A stretch of DNA of 64,000 nt. Source: Oscheius tipulae (lineage: Eukaryota > Nematoda > Chromadorea > Rhabditida > Rhabditidae). Shown piece by piece: positions 34,601 to 46,405 of the stretch; within the stretch, counting starts at the first letter, position 1, and every line of letters begins with the position of its first letter. Where the stretch lies: assembly GCA_037178975.1 (NCBI GenBank), contig JASJZH010000005.1, forward strand, positions 6,324,001-6,388,000, written 5' to 3'. The notes beneath the pieces are model-generated. The model worked only from the letters and a program-made list of their open reading frames with translations, was not told the DNA's origin and searched no databases. The translations under genes were made by a program, and so were the position numbers.

Positions 34601-37600
34601 GGGTCTCTCTTGGGGAGAGGACGAGGTCAACACGCAAAGGGAAGAGGGTTTAAAAGTTACGGAGAGATCCTAATACCCTGCTTCCAGATCTAAGCAGTAA
34701 CCGTCTCTCGGACGTCCCTCCCGATGTCTGTGAGCTACGATGCCTCGAAACCCTGAGAATCTGCCACAACAGTCTAAGAAGAGTACCATCCAACATCTCC
34801 CTGCTCCAGGCTCTCGTCTACCTAGATTTGAGGTAAATGACGCCACACCTGTTTTTGCTTTCTTTTCATAGCCAAAGAGTGACAGACCGACAGGAAAATG
34901 TTTATACAATCTCGGTGTTTAGCAACAACCAACTCTCGACTCTACCCTTAGCAATCTTCGAACTTCCTCTGGAAATTCTCTTGTTAACAGGGAACCGTTT
35001 TGAAAACATTCCTCGTGAGATCCGGAACTTGTCGTCTACTTTGACAGAACTGGTTAGTAGCTCTTTCAACAAAAACAAAACATTTTCAGGATCTCGGTCA
35101 CAACTACCTCAAAACAATCCCTGCTGACATTGCTCTTTTGAAAATGTTGAGGGTATTGAACTTGAGAAAGAACTTCCTTGATCAATTCCCTTCGGAACTG
35201 TGCCGACTGAGTTTGAGTATATTGGATCTGTCCTCGAACCAGTTCACACAACTCCCACTCCATATCCGGAAGATGAAAACGCTGGTCGAGTTCTACATTC
35301 ACGACAATCCACTCCAATCACCGCCTACGTCAATAGTTGAGAAGGTAGGTCCGATTCGATTCTTCTTTGATCTAGTGATGGTATTCGCAGCACTGTAACA
35401 GTCAGAGAGTAACCAAGTAAAAGCTTCCTTCTGGAAGGATCCGTTCCTGCAAGATCGAATAACAATCCATCCAACAATAATCCAATTTAGGGTCGAGAGC
35501 ACATATTCAAGTGGATGGACACGGCATCCGGCGGCGGACAGATGACACCAATGAGGATCAGCTCGTCCACTCTCAGAGGCAGGGATCTCGGTCGAAGTGT
35601 GATGGTCCAATCCGAAGAGACACCGCTAAGAAAGATATCAGTCCCGGAGAGACGCTCAAGAACAACCAGATTCCATACGGTCACCGGGAGCGACTCCGGC
35701 TACGCTAGCACGGCCGACGAACACCGTCTCAGTCACGAGGTTGGTTCAATTCTAAGATTTCTTGGTGCATGGAGGGCCTTAGACTAATAACATTAAGTTT
35801 CCGTCGGAGTGTTGAAAGAAGAGAGCTCCGCTTCTGCTAAATACTAACAATACGGTATGACGTGTGTGCCCGATTCACAAATCGCATGTTCTCTTTTCCT
35901 AACCCACGGTTTGTCCAGCCGCAAGCCTGAGTTCTGATTCTAGCTAGACTTTTGCTGTTTCATTGAGTCAAGAGAAGGTGTCATAGAGTCGTGTAAGGAG
36001 GTTATGGAAGTTGAAACAGTTTGAAAAGATGCAAAGGATCAGTAAAGTAACTGAAGTTTGGAGATTTCTGCAACATAGGGACCGATACAGAAACAAGATG
36101 AAATGGAGAAAAGCATGCCACCAAAAATAGGGATCGGAAGGGCTGGAAGAGGACGGTTGGAGACCGATAGAAGAGCAAATGTGAAGCCCAGACCTACCAA
36201 AATGGCCAAGTAACAGGCGACTGGAAAGGTTTTTTTTTTAGAAATATGAGTCAATATTCTTGCCCGTAGTATTGCAGTCACCGTAGATCGACACCTTTCC
36301 AACCAGAATTGCGTAGAAAAGAAAGTCGCCCATTCCAAGTTGGACTCCTTCTTTGAAAAACTAAAAGTTTCACTTCTGTCTCACCATCTTCTAGGCGGGC
36401 TTCTTGTTGAGCCTTCTCCTTGTCGTTGACCACATCGTTGTTATTAGAGTCGGGTTTATTGGGAGAAAGAGTCCGTGGCGGAAGAGCAGCCTGATCTGCC
36501 TTGACCTGTCTCCTTCGAAGGTTCTGTGCAAATGGAACAGATTCAGTTGTGCGTTGGCTGGTCTTGGCTGGAACTTGTTTCGCTTCTGATTCCCTATGAG
36601 GCTTACTCTCTTCCTCGGTTGCTTCATTGTCCGCAAGAATCTGAGGATGGGAAACCATCCAGCCTTCTAGGGAAACAAGTTGGAATGGTTCAGCTGAACA
36701 ACCTGTAGTAGTCTGGAAGAGAGCAACTTACAACAATACATCATTGCAGAAGGAAGGGACTCGTTCATTTCCTTAGACGTTTCCATCAGAACTCGAAGTG
36801 GTCCCCGTGGGCAAAGGGCTGCTATCGGATCCCAGATGAAAGAAACGACGGTTAATATGGACCAAACGACCGTGTCAGACAGTAGCTTGATGCAGACTAA
36901 AGCCGCTTGGACCGACATGAGAATTAAGTAGAACTGCTGTAGTTTGAACGGTCCTATCCAATAGAGCGACATCATTCCTAGGGCTCCCGAATTGTAGAGA
37001 CAAAACCAAACGGTCAGGGAAGAAGGAGCAATGTCATAGGCGTTCAATAGCACACTGAATTGCAAGACATATAACCATTGTTCAAAAATATGATTACCAA
37101 AGGTATAAGGCACTGAACAGAGTGAGCTCCCCGAGAATAGCGCACATGACCCACCCATCCATAATCTGAAGCTTCTTCTATGCAAATCTCTATCTTTTTT
37201 ACTTGCCTTATAACACCGGTTCTTGAAGAGCAGAATGAAAAGACTAGTGGTCGTGGCGGCAATAATCATCACTGCTAGGCCAGCAACTACAGCCATCCAT
37301 TCACTTGAAACTAGACTGTCGGTGACGAGCTCTTTAAAGATTCTGCAATAGGATTAACAGAGTAACAGAGACATTTACAAGTCTCTCAATCCACTGTCGT
37401 TAAAGTAGTCTGTCAAATTCATTGAGATCACGACTATAGTATTGCACATAAAGACGGGAATGACGATTTTGATGATGTTGATAGCACTATATATGACTTG
37501 CAATTCAACATCTGATAGATCGCAGCCATTGTCTAAAACATAGTAAGAGGAAAAGACTCTGAAGCTAACTTACTTCGGAGGGGAAGAGTCTTTGACGGAA

Positions 37601-39685
37601 AAGGACTCCCTTCTTCAATTGCCAGCTCCGTGCTCTTGGTTCGACTGAAGTCCGCCATAAACGCGTAGTTCTGTGAAGGTACAGCGTTGAGAAACTACAA
37701 TGTAACAAAAGTGTCCCAATCGATATGGTTTGCTTCAATCGATATGTCAATGTCCTTGCGCATTGAACAAAGAAGTGAACTGAACAGCCCATAAGAAAAC
37801 CATAACAAACAAAGATAGACTGACTTTTCACAAAGTTGCTTTCTATGACACCTTCAATTAACTCATTTTACTCTTTCCAACATTTAAAACGTCAATGTTT
37901 TCAGCTTGGCCCAACAGTACTTGACGACATACACGAATACGGAGTCTTCTCTCCGTCACCAGACGAGGGTATCCATGAGAAGGAGGCTAGCTCGGAATCG
38001 GTCTCCCTCAATAGTCAAGACTCCTCGACTCCATCCGATCCAGCTCCAATTGTCCAAATTCCAAAGGTCAAATCCTTGGCTCCATTGGCTACTGCTGAAG
38101 ACTCACCTGCTTCTACAGCTGTACCGACCCGACACACCTCTCCAAATGGAAATCTGCCACTTATGGAGAAGAAGACAACTCTGGACATGAAGAACAATAA
38201 CAGTACAGGAACGAAAGATGCCTATACGACACCGACGGCAATCGTCGCCCCGACTCGGCCAATGTCCAAAGTCGCTCCGATTGTGAACAACGTGAGAAAG
38301 ATGGCGACGACTGCGGTATCCAACAAGGTTACGAAGCCTGTCACACCCGTAAGTTCTTTTTTGAAAGTAGCGGATCAAAGACCTTTTGTAGGTGTCAAAG
38401 TTATCTCCTCCGGGCTCGAAGCTAAAGCCAGTGGGAGCTACAACAACTGCAGTGAAGAGGGAGGTGACATCCACTTCTGCTGGAACAAAGAGACAGCCCA
38501 TCATGGTCCCACAGAGTATGTTAAAACAACGCTTTTTGGAAATTGTGATATTCAGAAACGCGTCTTCCTCTGTCATCTGTCACTCCCTCTACATCCACAG
38601 CGCTGCCAAAGAAGCCCGAAACACGAGTTCTCCCCGAGAAGAAAGAAGAGGTATGGCTTCTTCTCTTTAATAGACACGAAACATTTTCTAGCCTGTCTCT
38701 GCTCTGAAAAAGACTTCAATCACGAAGTCCGCGTCCGCGGATAGCTCTTCGACTACTTTAGAAACGCTGAGGAAGACCTTCCTCGAACATCTGGGCCTCT
38801 CGTTACCGGCCACGAAGGAATCCATATCTGGACAACTGGCCGACGGGGTTCATCTTTGCAATCTAATGAATGCTCTGAGGCCGAAGACAATTCCTGTGGT
38901 GCAGACAGCTGACACTACAGTAAGTTATAGTGACAGAGAGATCCAATATAACCTTTCCAGACCCTCTCACCTATGAAGGCCAAAAGAAATGTGGACAATT
39001 TCCTCTCTGCTTGCAAGAAGGTCGGAGTTTCAGAGGTACATTGCACGTTGCTTCTTTTCCTCTTCTCCATATTCTAAGTTCTAGAAAAATACTGAATGCT
39101 CTCGTAGTGGTGTTGTGCAGGTAGCCTGTTTTGTCACTCGTTTAGTCCTATCTTTCTTTTTCCAAAAGACTTTCAGAGCTGTCACTGCAAACACTACGAG
39201 CAAGCATTTGGCGTTTTTCTACTATTCATCTTTGTTAGTACAGCAACCACCTTGTGCCTACTTAGAATCTAGAGAGAAAGAGAGTGAGAGTAAACAGGGT
39301 ACGCGTCTATCCACTTTTCTGTCCATGTCTCTGTCCGTACTGAATAATGCACAGAATAGAATCCAACTCAAAAGAGAGCAGGCAGTCGCCTGACTCCCGG
39401 AAATGTTTTGAAAACCATTGGTTCCAATTTGAATGAGGCAGAATTTCATAAAGTCAGGAAAGCAGTTCATAGCATATTGCTGTATTGAAACTAAACTGTC
39501 CACTTGACCAGCCATACTTGATCACTCCATTCTTTCAAATAATAATTTTTCAGATCTCCCTGTGCACCTCGGCAGACATTCTGGCCAAGAGGAATCTGCC
39601 CTCTCTGATCAAGACCATCTCCGCCCTGAACAAACTCTCGAGTCAGGGGCGGAAATCCGTCGATCGGCTGGTTACTCCTGTCTAG
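31662..39685 (+). CDS. LRCH: LRCH protein (leucine-rich repeats and calponin homology domain)
   Basis: Twelve exons give 715 aa: 31662-31796, 33594-33729, 34688-34832, 34923-35052, 35090-35344, 35491-35739, 37905-38348, 38392-38515, 38556-38650, 38692-38919, 38961-39035, 39554-39685. Residues about 55-260 form leucine-rich repeats of the LxxLxLSxNxL type (LSSNRLSDVPPDV, LTGNRFENIP, LSSNQFTQLP), followed by the LRCH-typical GREHIFKWM. A long Ser/Thr/Pro-rich linker follows (about 300-570). The C-terminal calponin homology domain spans about 590-715 (LRKTFLEHLGLSLP, ADGVHLCNLMNALRP, RNVDNFLSACKKVGV). LRCH proteins are cytoplasmic scaffolds that link actin or septins with DOCK-family exchange factors. 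Intron 6 (35740-37904) contains a complete presenilin gene on the opposite strand. An acceptor (cttttcag) ends 14 nt before the ATG. Confidence 0.94.
36039..37658 (-). CDS. PSEN: Presenilin (gamma-secretase catalytic subunit), nested in an LRCH intron
   Basis: Eight exons give 450 aa: 37658-37574, 37532-37379, 37342-37207, 37165-37098, 37054-36732, 36702-36385, 36350-36264, 36220-36039. Presenilin landmarks: WIGPFKLQQFYLI in TM4-5, FIWDPIAALCPRGPLR with the TM6 catalytic Asp at about 223, VQLGMGDFLFY with the GxGD Asp at about 370, and LPALPI (PALP motif, 416-419). The hydrophilic loop between TM6 and TM7 is the exon at 36385-36702. The residue before the first catalytic Asp is Trp, where most presenilins have Tyr, and GxGD is GMGD. 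It is an intramembrane aspartyl protease that cleaves Notch-type substrates in the ER, Golgi and plasma membrane. Two introns (37166-37206 and 36221-36263) use GC instead of GT donors. An acceptor-like ttcacag ends 12 nt before the ATG. Confidence 0.94.
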
Positions 39686-40004
39686 ATACCTATTCCTTCT
39701 TTCCCGATCTCCACGTGTATCCCAAGCGAAGTGCTTTTCGCGCTCACTCTAACTTTATCCGGTGCTTTTCTTTTGTTTAACGGTTCCTTTCTTCTAATTT
39801 ATTCGTGGGTTAGTCCTGCCTTGATCGAAGATCCTTCCCCTAGGGGTCCAGCTGATAGTTTACGGTCTCATCTATCTTTCTTAGAGAAAGTACTTCTATG
39901 TAACGATGAACTTCTATGTACAAAGACTACTCTTTGCTCACCCTGTCTTTAAATTATCAAGCTTTACAAGTTTCACGAGCTGATGAAAGAGCTCTCGATA
40001 AATC

Positions 40005-40010
40005 TTTATT
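40005..40010 (-). terminator. Poly(A) signal of carbonic anhydrase
   Basis: AATAAA on the minus strand, 24 nt beyond the carbonic anhydrase stop. Confidence 0.8.
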
Positions 40011-40033
40011 AGTAAAAACGTCTATCTAATGCA

Positions 40034-41198
40034 CTACAACAATGAGACCAAACTGAAAATGAAGGAAGTGAGAGTGACGATGATGGCAGAACTTGAGGGA
40101 CAGAGAATTGAGCGATCAAACTGAGCTGGTCGGAAGAGGACGCGACGCCCATTTAAAGGCTGAGTTGGTCTCCAGTTGTGGCCCATCGGCTTCATGTCGG
40201 TGGCTTGAAGACGGCGGAGAGCGGTCATCTTAAATGATTTAGATTCACAGTGTCTCTCTGTCTCTCTCCCCACCTGATGCCTGGTCATGGAAATGGGTTC
40301 AGCTAAGAGAGTCCAAATGACAGACTCTGCACAGCTAGGCGGAGTGGTCAAACTTCCTTCGTAACGGTAGAAAGAGTCGGTGCTTTGAGGGAGCATTGGT
40401 CGGGTACGGAACCCAAACAAATTTGTACGGTTGTCTGCAAGGCAAAAGACATTGTACAGTTTTGAACTACAACTCACTGGGTGCAACAACCTCCTCGATG
40501 ACCTTGTCGAGAGCAGCCATCGGTGAAGCGTCATGTTCAATGAGGATAAAGACTCCCACCACAGCCAATCCATCTGGCTTGGAGACAGCCTGCTGCAGTG
40601 TCAAGTCACTTCTCAAATGGACTAGATGCAGCTCGGCTGGGTAGTGAAGGCCTCCAATCTTGTGCTCGGATCCGTGATGATCGTGACTGGCCCAATGCAG
40701 ATGGAACTGGACCAGCTTATATTTGTGCTTGAGGCCACCGCCCTGGATGTAGGGCTGCTTCGCCTCCCATTTGTCGAAACCAGAGGCAGTCACTGAAATC
40801 GGACTGCCTCTGACTATCTCAAGACTTACGTGTATGTCCATTATTCAAAACCTCAATCTTTCCGGGATGATCGTAGTGGACGAAGTGGAGACGATGCAGA
40901 ACGGCGTAGTCAACATCCTTCATTCGTACATCAATCGGACTCTGTAAAAGTAGTCGTTTCCTGATTGAATCAGTCCAGTTCAAAGCAGTCATAACAGCTA
41001 TTGATTCAGTGTTCCTCTGTATTTATTTTGCCGTTCTGAAGTAAAGAAATAAACAGTCATAAAGAGTACCTGTGCAAGTCCGGATTGACAGCTGCCTCCC
41101 CAGGAATCGGGACCGTTGTGGTCCCGGTAGCCCCAGTCATCTTCATTTCCAGCTGCCAACAAAAGAGGAATAGACGATAAAAAGAGAAGCAGAAACAT
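40034..41198 (-). CDS. Alpha-carbonic anhydrase, secreted / probably GPI-anchored
   Basis: Five exons give 303 aa: 41198-41070, 40941-40830, 40792-40478, 40434-40274, 40228-40034. It has a signal peptide (FLLLFLSSIPLLLAAG), then WGYRDHNGPDSWGG, SPIDVR, a proton-shuttle-type His in LNNGHT, and the zinc histidines: two in VQFHLHWASH and the third in YPAELHLVH. SLTTPPSCAESVIW matches the substrate-pocket Thr-Thr-Pro-Pro block. All catalytic residues are present, so it should hydrate CO2 to bicarbonate. The C-terminus is hydrophobic (IIVTLTSFIFSLVSLL), as in GPI-anchored CA IV, so the enzyme is likely on the outer cell surface. A damaged relative lies at 43460-44096 on the other strand. Confidence 0.95.
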
Positions 41199-43459
41199 GA
41201 TATAGGTCTTACCCTGAAAATGGCAGTTGAGGAACTGAAGAGACCGAGCTGCCGTAACATGGAATTGTATGCAAGATATCAATAGACGATAGATGGGCAC
41301 ACAATGCTCGAACATTATACATTCACAGCAATTTGACAATGAACTGTCTAAGTGGACAGGAAATGTATCAAAAAAGTGAGTTTGTGTCAGAGCTTTATGC
41401 ACTTTCCAGGAGACACTCTTCGAAATAATTCATGCCGAGCATCGTCTTCTATTCAGAGCTATGAAGAGGCGGAAAAACAGGGTTCTTTGATTGGTTTTCA
41501 AAAAATTTGAGAGAATTGCCAAGAAGAGTTCCCAAACGTATTATCTTGGCACGAGAACAGTTCTCGTACTGAGTACGGTGAGACTAGGTCTTCTGGGTTA
41601 ACCCCAAGCTTATAAGTCGGAAGTCAGACAACGGCAGGATGGAAAAGGTACAAAGATGGAAGAGATCGTAAAGGCTGAGGTTATTGAGCAGGAAACGGAG
41701 GAACAGGTTCCTCAACCAGATTATAAGATGTGGTAGGGGTGTGTCTCTCTGCCTCTTTCCGTTCTAAATATCCTGTCCTCGGGTGCGTCTTTGGACTCTA
41801 AACAACCCCGTCTAACGTAGAGAAGAGGGCCAATGAGCCGTGTAACAGGTAAGGTGGCGCGCTACTCGATTTCTGAGAAAAGGAGACATTTTTCGTGGGC
41901 TATGAAAAAGGACAGATTGTATCAGAGAGAGGGACACTTGTTCTCTCTCGCTAACTAGGTAAGAGACAGCTGCTTGAAAATCAGGCATTTTTCCGAGAAA
42001 AAGATGAAGATGAGTAATGACGAGCAGTGAGAGAGTCCCGACGGAGGGCAGCAGCAACAAGAGGCCGACAAATTGACTCCTACTCGAGGGGATTTAGGGG
42101 CTAAGAAGGAACAAAATACAAAGAATTCGCTCCAGGGGTTCTTTGAAATCCGTATCTTTAGTGTGTCAAGTTAATTCCAAAACCGTGCTAAGCACTACCA
42201 GAGCCATGTTACTCTTTGAGAGTTTCAAGAATTCCATTTCAGTTCAGACTAGAAGTCCATGTATTCGAACCTGCCATTATATTTAAACAAAAGGGAGAAA
42301 ATAAAAAGGCATCAGTTTAAACATGAATCGTAAAATCGACGAGCCTCTTGTTGCTTCTTCATCATTCGTCTGTTGCAAGAATGGTCCTGAGAACAACATA
42401 CCAGGCCAGAACGTATAGTTTTGCAACTGTTTGCAACGGAATAGTAAGTTTTAAGTGTTTCCAGCAATGATTTACGGTTCTATCAACTGCACAATCCAAA
42501 AAAAAAAAATTCTTATCAAGAACGAAAGCTGTCAAGACTTCGTGTCAAAAGTGGTGACAAGTGGCATCTGCGTAACTGAATTTTCTCGAGAGGCTGGCCT
42601 GCCAAAAAGGCGTGATCTCGAATGCATAACTGGGATGATGATGAAGAAAACATTGAGCTTTCAGTTTCCCATGTTAGAAGATTTAGGTATAGTAAGTAGT
42701 AGAAAACATTTGTCAGTCTTTTTGTCAAAAGAGTGAACGGCTCTCAAGAGAGACAGAAGGAGAGCAAGCTGTCTCTCTCCCTACTCCGAGAATGTTCGCC
42801 GCTTGAGTTCGAGTATAATCAAACAGAACTGTGGCACAATGTGGACGAAACAGATCAGTACAAGTGATATGGGGTGGGGTAGAGGCGAGAAGAGTCCCTG
42901 AGCAAGTCTCTCTGCCAGCGAAGCATCAGTCAAAACAGGCGTCGCAATCACTCAAATGTTGCGCCAGAAGGATCTTTGATTTGAGGAGTTCGCGGAGACG
43001 CTAATAGCTTATTGAATTGAGCTTACCTTTCTGAAAAGTTGGCTTATCTCTTTTTCTTCTCAGCTGTGTTTACTTTTCGCACATTGCGCAGCATTATTTC
43101 TACGGGGAGGGAGGAGCTGTGACCAGATGGCAGACACCGAAACACTTGATAGAGTTCGGGAAAACACGGGAAAGGAACAGAGGTAATATGAGTAGATGTA
43201 GAGTACATTCTTTCGGAAAATGGGAAGAATATTGTGTAACTGAACCAACCTCGAAATCGAAAAAATTCTCATCAGCAGACAGACGCGATTTGGTGGAAGA
43301 GTAAAATCAACAAGCAGCTGAGTCCAGTTGTGAACGAGTTGGAACTCTACAGGAATCTTGCAGAGTTGCTTTCACAGTAACTATAGCTACTTCCGGTCAA
43401 CTCCTTGATATCCTCGAGAGACAACATCTTTATCAGTCCGTTTTTCTCGGTAGCAGTAG
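41199..43459. other. Intergenic region between carbonic anhydrase and its pseudogene
   Basis: I see no gene with splice support, apart from a possible micro-ORF at 41656-41736. Low-complexity C/T- and G/A-rich stretches are common. Confidence 0.45.
41656..41736 (+). CDS. Possible 26-codon micro-ORF
   Basis: ATG at 41656 to TAG at 41734-41736 encodes a very acidic peptide starting MEEIVKAEVIEQETEE and ending DYKMW. A TATA-like ttataag lies about 45 nt upstream. Composition is coding-like but there is no homology or splice evidence; it could equally be part of an exon of an unrecognised gene. Confidence 0.2.
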   Translation: MEEIVKAEVIEQETEEQVPQPDYKMW

Positions 43460-44096
43460 AACAACCTTGTATAGAAGAACTCTGGAAGTTCCAATGCAGA
43501 TTTCGGGCTTCGAGAAATGGGAAGACAAGCGATCGTACATTTCTGGCGGAGGTCTGGACCATGTCTACCAATTGAAGCAGTTCCATATTTATTGGGGCAG
43601 TGCCTTAGAAACGTCGGGAGGATTCACTGTGTTTGCAATCTGGATTGATCTGATGAAGGATGGAAGGCCTTGGGCATTCTTGGATCAGATTATAAAACAA
43701 GTCCGGAGGCCTACTTCCTTTTTCGCAAAAAGAATACCGGGACCTCGAGGTGAGACTATTGTTGTCACTCCTAAACAATTTACAGACACCACAGCTACCG
43801 TCAACAATTTCCAAGACCAATCGCTCTCCCCAAACAGGCAAGCCGATACTATGGAAGTCGGACCATCCCGCCGGGATGTTCCAAGAGAGTGTCATCTGGA
43901 CCATTCTGTCCGACGCATTCTTTTTTATGACACGAAAACAGGTGAAGGATCTTCAAATATCCAGCGGAAACCTAAAATTCAGATAGCCGCTTTAGGCAGT
44001 CTTTCGGCAAAAGATCTCAAGCCGCTTAGCCAAAATTCCAGACCTACTCAACCACTCAATGAACGAAGGGTTTTCTACAGTCAGACAGTCTAAAAC
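43460..44096 (+). pseudogene. Broken carbonic anhydrase copy
   Basis: The exon order of the active gene can still be followed. QISGFEKWEDKRSYISGGGL and YQLKQFHIYWGS match exon 3, but the second zinc His is Tyr (HIYW for HLHW). The third-His block (AELHLVH) is deleted. An acceptor (ttacag) at about 43785 opens the exon 4 counterpart, where YYGSRTIPPG and QESVIWTILSD lie in different frames. A last segment (AKDLKPLSQNSRPTQPLNERR) matches the end of exon 5 without the anchor tail. The signal-peptide exon is not found. It cannot be an active enzyme. It lies opposite in strand to the intact gene, about 2.3 kb away, so it arose by inverted duplication. Confidence 0.8.
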
Positions 44097-44124
44097 ATTT
44101 CATTTTTGAATGAACACCCGTAAA

Positions 44125-46293
44125 CTAGTAAAGCTCGACAATGTCGTCATCGTCTTCTTCAATCACCCTCCTTGCTTTTTTCTTCGGCGGTGGCGAATTT
44201 TCTTTTGTAGAAGACGGCATGTAGATCTTCTCCGAAGAGTTCATTCTCCATTTGGAGCCAACCTGCATGTAACTGAAAGAGACGTAGTTTGGGATAGTGA
44301 TTCAGAAAACCTGATAATGCTGTAGGGGGTGAAGTGAAAGTCCTCTGAGAGATAGCTCTGCAGGAGAAGATAACAGACGATTTCTTCCACAGCCTCTTTC
44401 TTTGACGAAGTCTTTCGGGTCAGGAGTTCCGTCAATTTGGCTCCAGTTATGCGCCCGGAGCCTTCTTTGCTGCTGGATGTTTGCTGAAAAAAATATGGTT
44501 GCAATGATATTTGGTATACACTGAGCCTTACCTCTTTGATGATATCATCCGCGGACACCATGAATCTTGTGATATCCTTAGTTCCATTCAGTTCTGTTCC
44601 AGAAGAACAGACATCGCAAGCTCCCTGACACCACGAAGGCTCCCAGTCTTCTTCAAAGTGTTCAGCTAGACGAACTCGTCTGCAGATAGACTTCTACAAG
44701 CTTTTATAACAAATAATTTTCAGAGAACTCACATCGGAGGCGAATCTGACCATTTCGTACAGGTTTGTCAGTCCGGTCTTTTCCGTACAGACCATAGTAC
44801 TTTGACGGAAAATGTCTGCGAAACGGTAATAGAGAATACAAGTCGATGACTGGCCATCGCGACCAGCTCTTCCAGACTCTTGGTAGTAGTTCTCGACAGA
44901 TTTCGGAATCGCATGGTGAATGACAAACCGGACGTCCGACTTGTCAATTCCCATACCTGGAAAATTGATTCTCTGTCGCCTAACTTCGAGTACTAAACCT
45001 ACCAAAAGCTACGGTAGCCACAATAACTTGAACAGCTCCACTGAGCCATTTCTCGTGTACAGATGATCGACGGTCCGGCTCCAAATAAGCATGATAGTAA
45101 GCTGCCTTGATGTCAAACTCTCGGAGCTGTTTGGCCACTTCCTCGCAGTCTTTCCTACTGAAACAGTAGACGATTCCGCTCTGCTTCGCAAACCTATAAC
45201 TTTTAGTTTTCAGAAGGCTCAGAAGGCTCACCTCGACTTAATCACACTGGCAATATCTTTTACTGCGTCGGAAGACGGTTTCATCCTGACTTCGTACTTC
45301 AAATTGGGTCTGTTGAAGCCTGCTCTGAAGATTATTGCTCCTGGAAAAGAAGTTTCAAAGAACAGAAATTCGACAAACCGGGAATTCCAAGCATGTCCTT
45401 TACATCGTCCAATACTCTTCCAGTTGCTGTGGCTGTTAACCCCAGGATCGAAACACCTTTAAACTGTCTCTTCAGAACGTTGAGGAAATTGTAGTCAGTA
45501 CGGAAGTCATGCCCCCATTGCGAACAACAATGAACCTCGTCGATGGCGATCAGTTTGAGGAAACCAACGCTTAGAGACTTTTCCAATTTGTTCATGATCC
45601 TTTTGCTTTTGGCCAGTTTTTCGGGTGTCACGTACAGGAGACGGAAAGAGGAGGATTTGTTTGTGATGGCATCTTCAATCTTCTTGACCTGCAAGAAGTA
45701 TTTTGTCAGTATTTGTCTTTCTATCACACCTCCTCTTTCGCTGTATTCTGATTCAGAGTGGCTGCCTCGATACCTATCTTCCTCAACTGTCCCAGCTGGT
45801 CTTCTACCAACGAGATCAGAGGACTGACCACAAGAGTCAGTCCTTTGGACAAGACGGCAGGCAGTTGGTAGCAGAGACTCTTTCCTCCTCCCGTGCTCAT
45901 GATCACGATGGCATCTTCTCCACTCATAACAGCATTAACCGCTGCTCTTTGAAGTGGACGAAAGGATTCTAGTTTGAAAGTCTGGATGAAGTATAATAAT
46001 AGAAAATAAATCTCACCTTTTGAAGTATTTCTTTCGCTTCAATTGACCAGGAATAGTTGTCATTGTCCCAGTGATCTTCAGCTCGGATTCCTGTGGATAC
46101 TTGGCTCTCTAGGCGGAGCTCTATCTGGGAAGTAATGCTAAAAGTTCTTCGAGAGAAGTCTCACATTTTGCCTCTTCATCAAAAGCTCGTTCTTTCTCTT
46201 CTTCAGCTTCCGAAACTTCTCGTCCAGGCCTTTCAGCTCAGAATCAATGTCCAAGAGCTCTGAAGAGAGCTTCGACCTCAAGGAGGAGCTCAT
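44125..46293 (-). CDS. RECQL: RECQ1-type DNA helicase
   Basis: Ten exons give 601 aa: 46293-46165, 46124-46017, 45981-45730, 45688-45379, 45340-45232, 45193-45003, 44956-44733, 44693-44532, 44483-44311, 44272-44125. It has an N-terminal coiled coil, then the helicase core: Walker [12 protein letters not shown] (about 108-118), the DEVH box (213-216) with [18 protein letters not shown], the RECQ1-type [33 protein letters not shown] and [12 protein letters not shown]. The zinc site follows (CQGACDVC). It ends with a basic/acidic tail (PPPKKKARR then EEDDDD), probably a nuclear signal. The order and the WS(IEAKEIL)-type linker match RECQ1 rather than BLM, WRN or RECQ5. It unwinds D-loops and stalled forks. 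The start follows an acceptor (caattcag) by 5 nt, 112 nt after the COMM-domain gene. Confidence 0.95.
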
Positions 46294-46405
46294 TGGAACT
46301 GAATTGCAAGAATACAAGCATAGACGGAAGCGCAAAAGGGATATTTGGCAAAGCCATTTTGAGAGAAACATTAAAAGTACGAAGCAATTTATTCAAAAAA
46401 AAATC
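46294..46405 (-). promoter_or_regulatory. Operon-like intercistronic region with trans-splice acceptor
   Basis: Between the COMM-domain stop (46406) and the RECQ1 ATG (46293) lie AATAAA (46388-46393, minus strand) and then, about 85 nt later, a pyrimidine-containing acceptor (caattcag) ending 5 nt before the ATG. This is the classic layout of a nematode operon gap. No promoter element was seen. Confidence 0.65.
46388..46393 (-). terminator. Poly(A) signal of the COMM-domain gene
   Basis: AATAAA on the minus strand, 13 nt beyond the stop. Confidence 0.75.
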
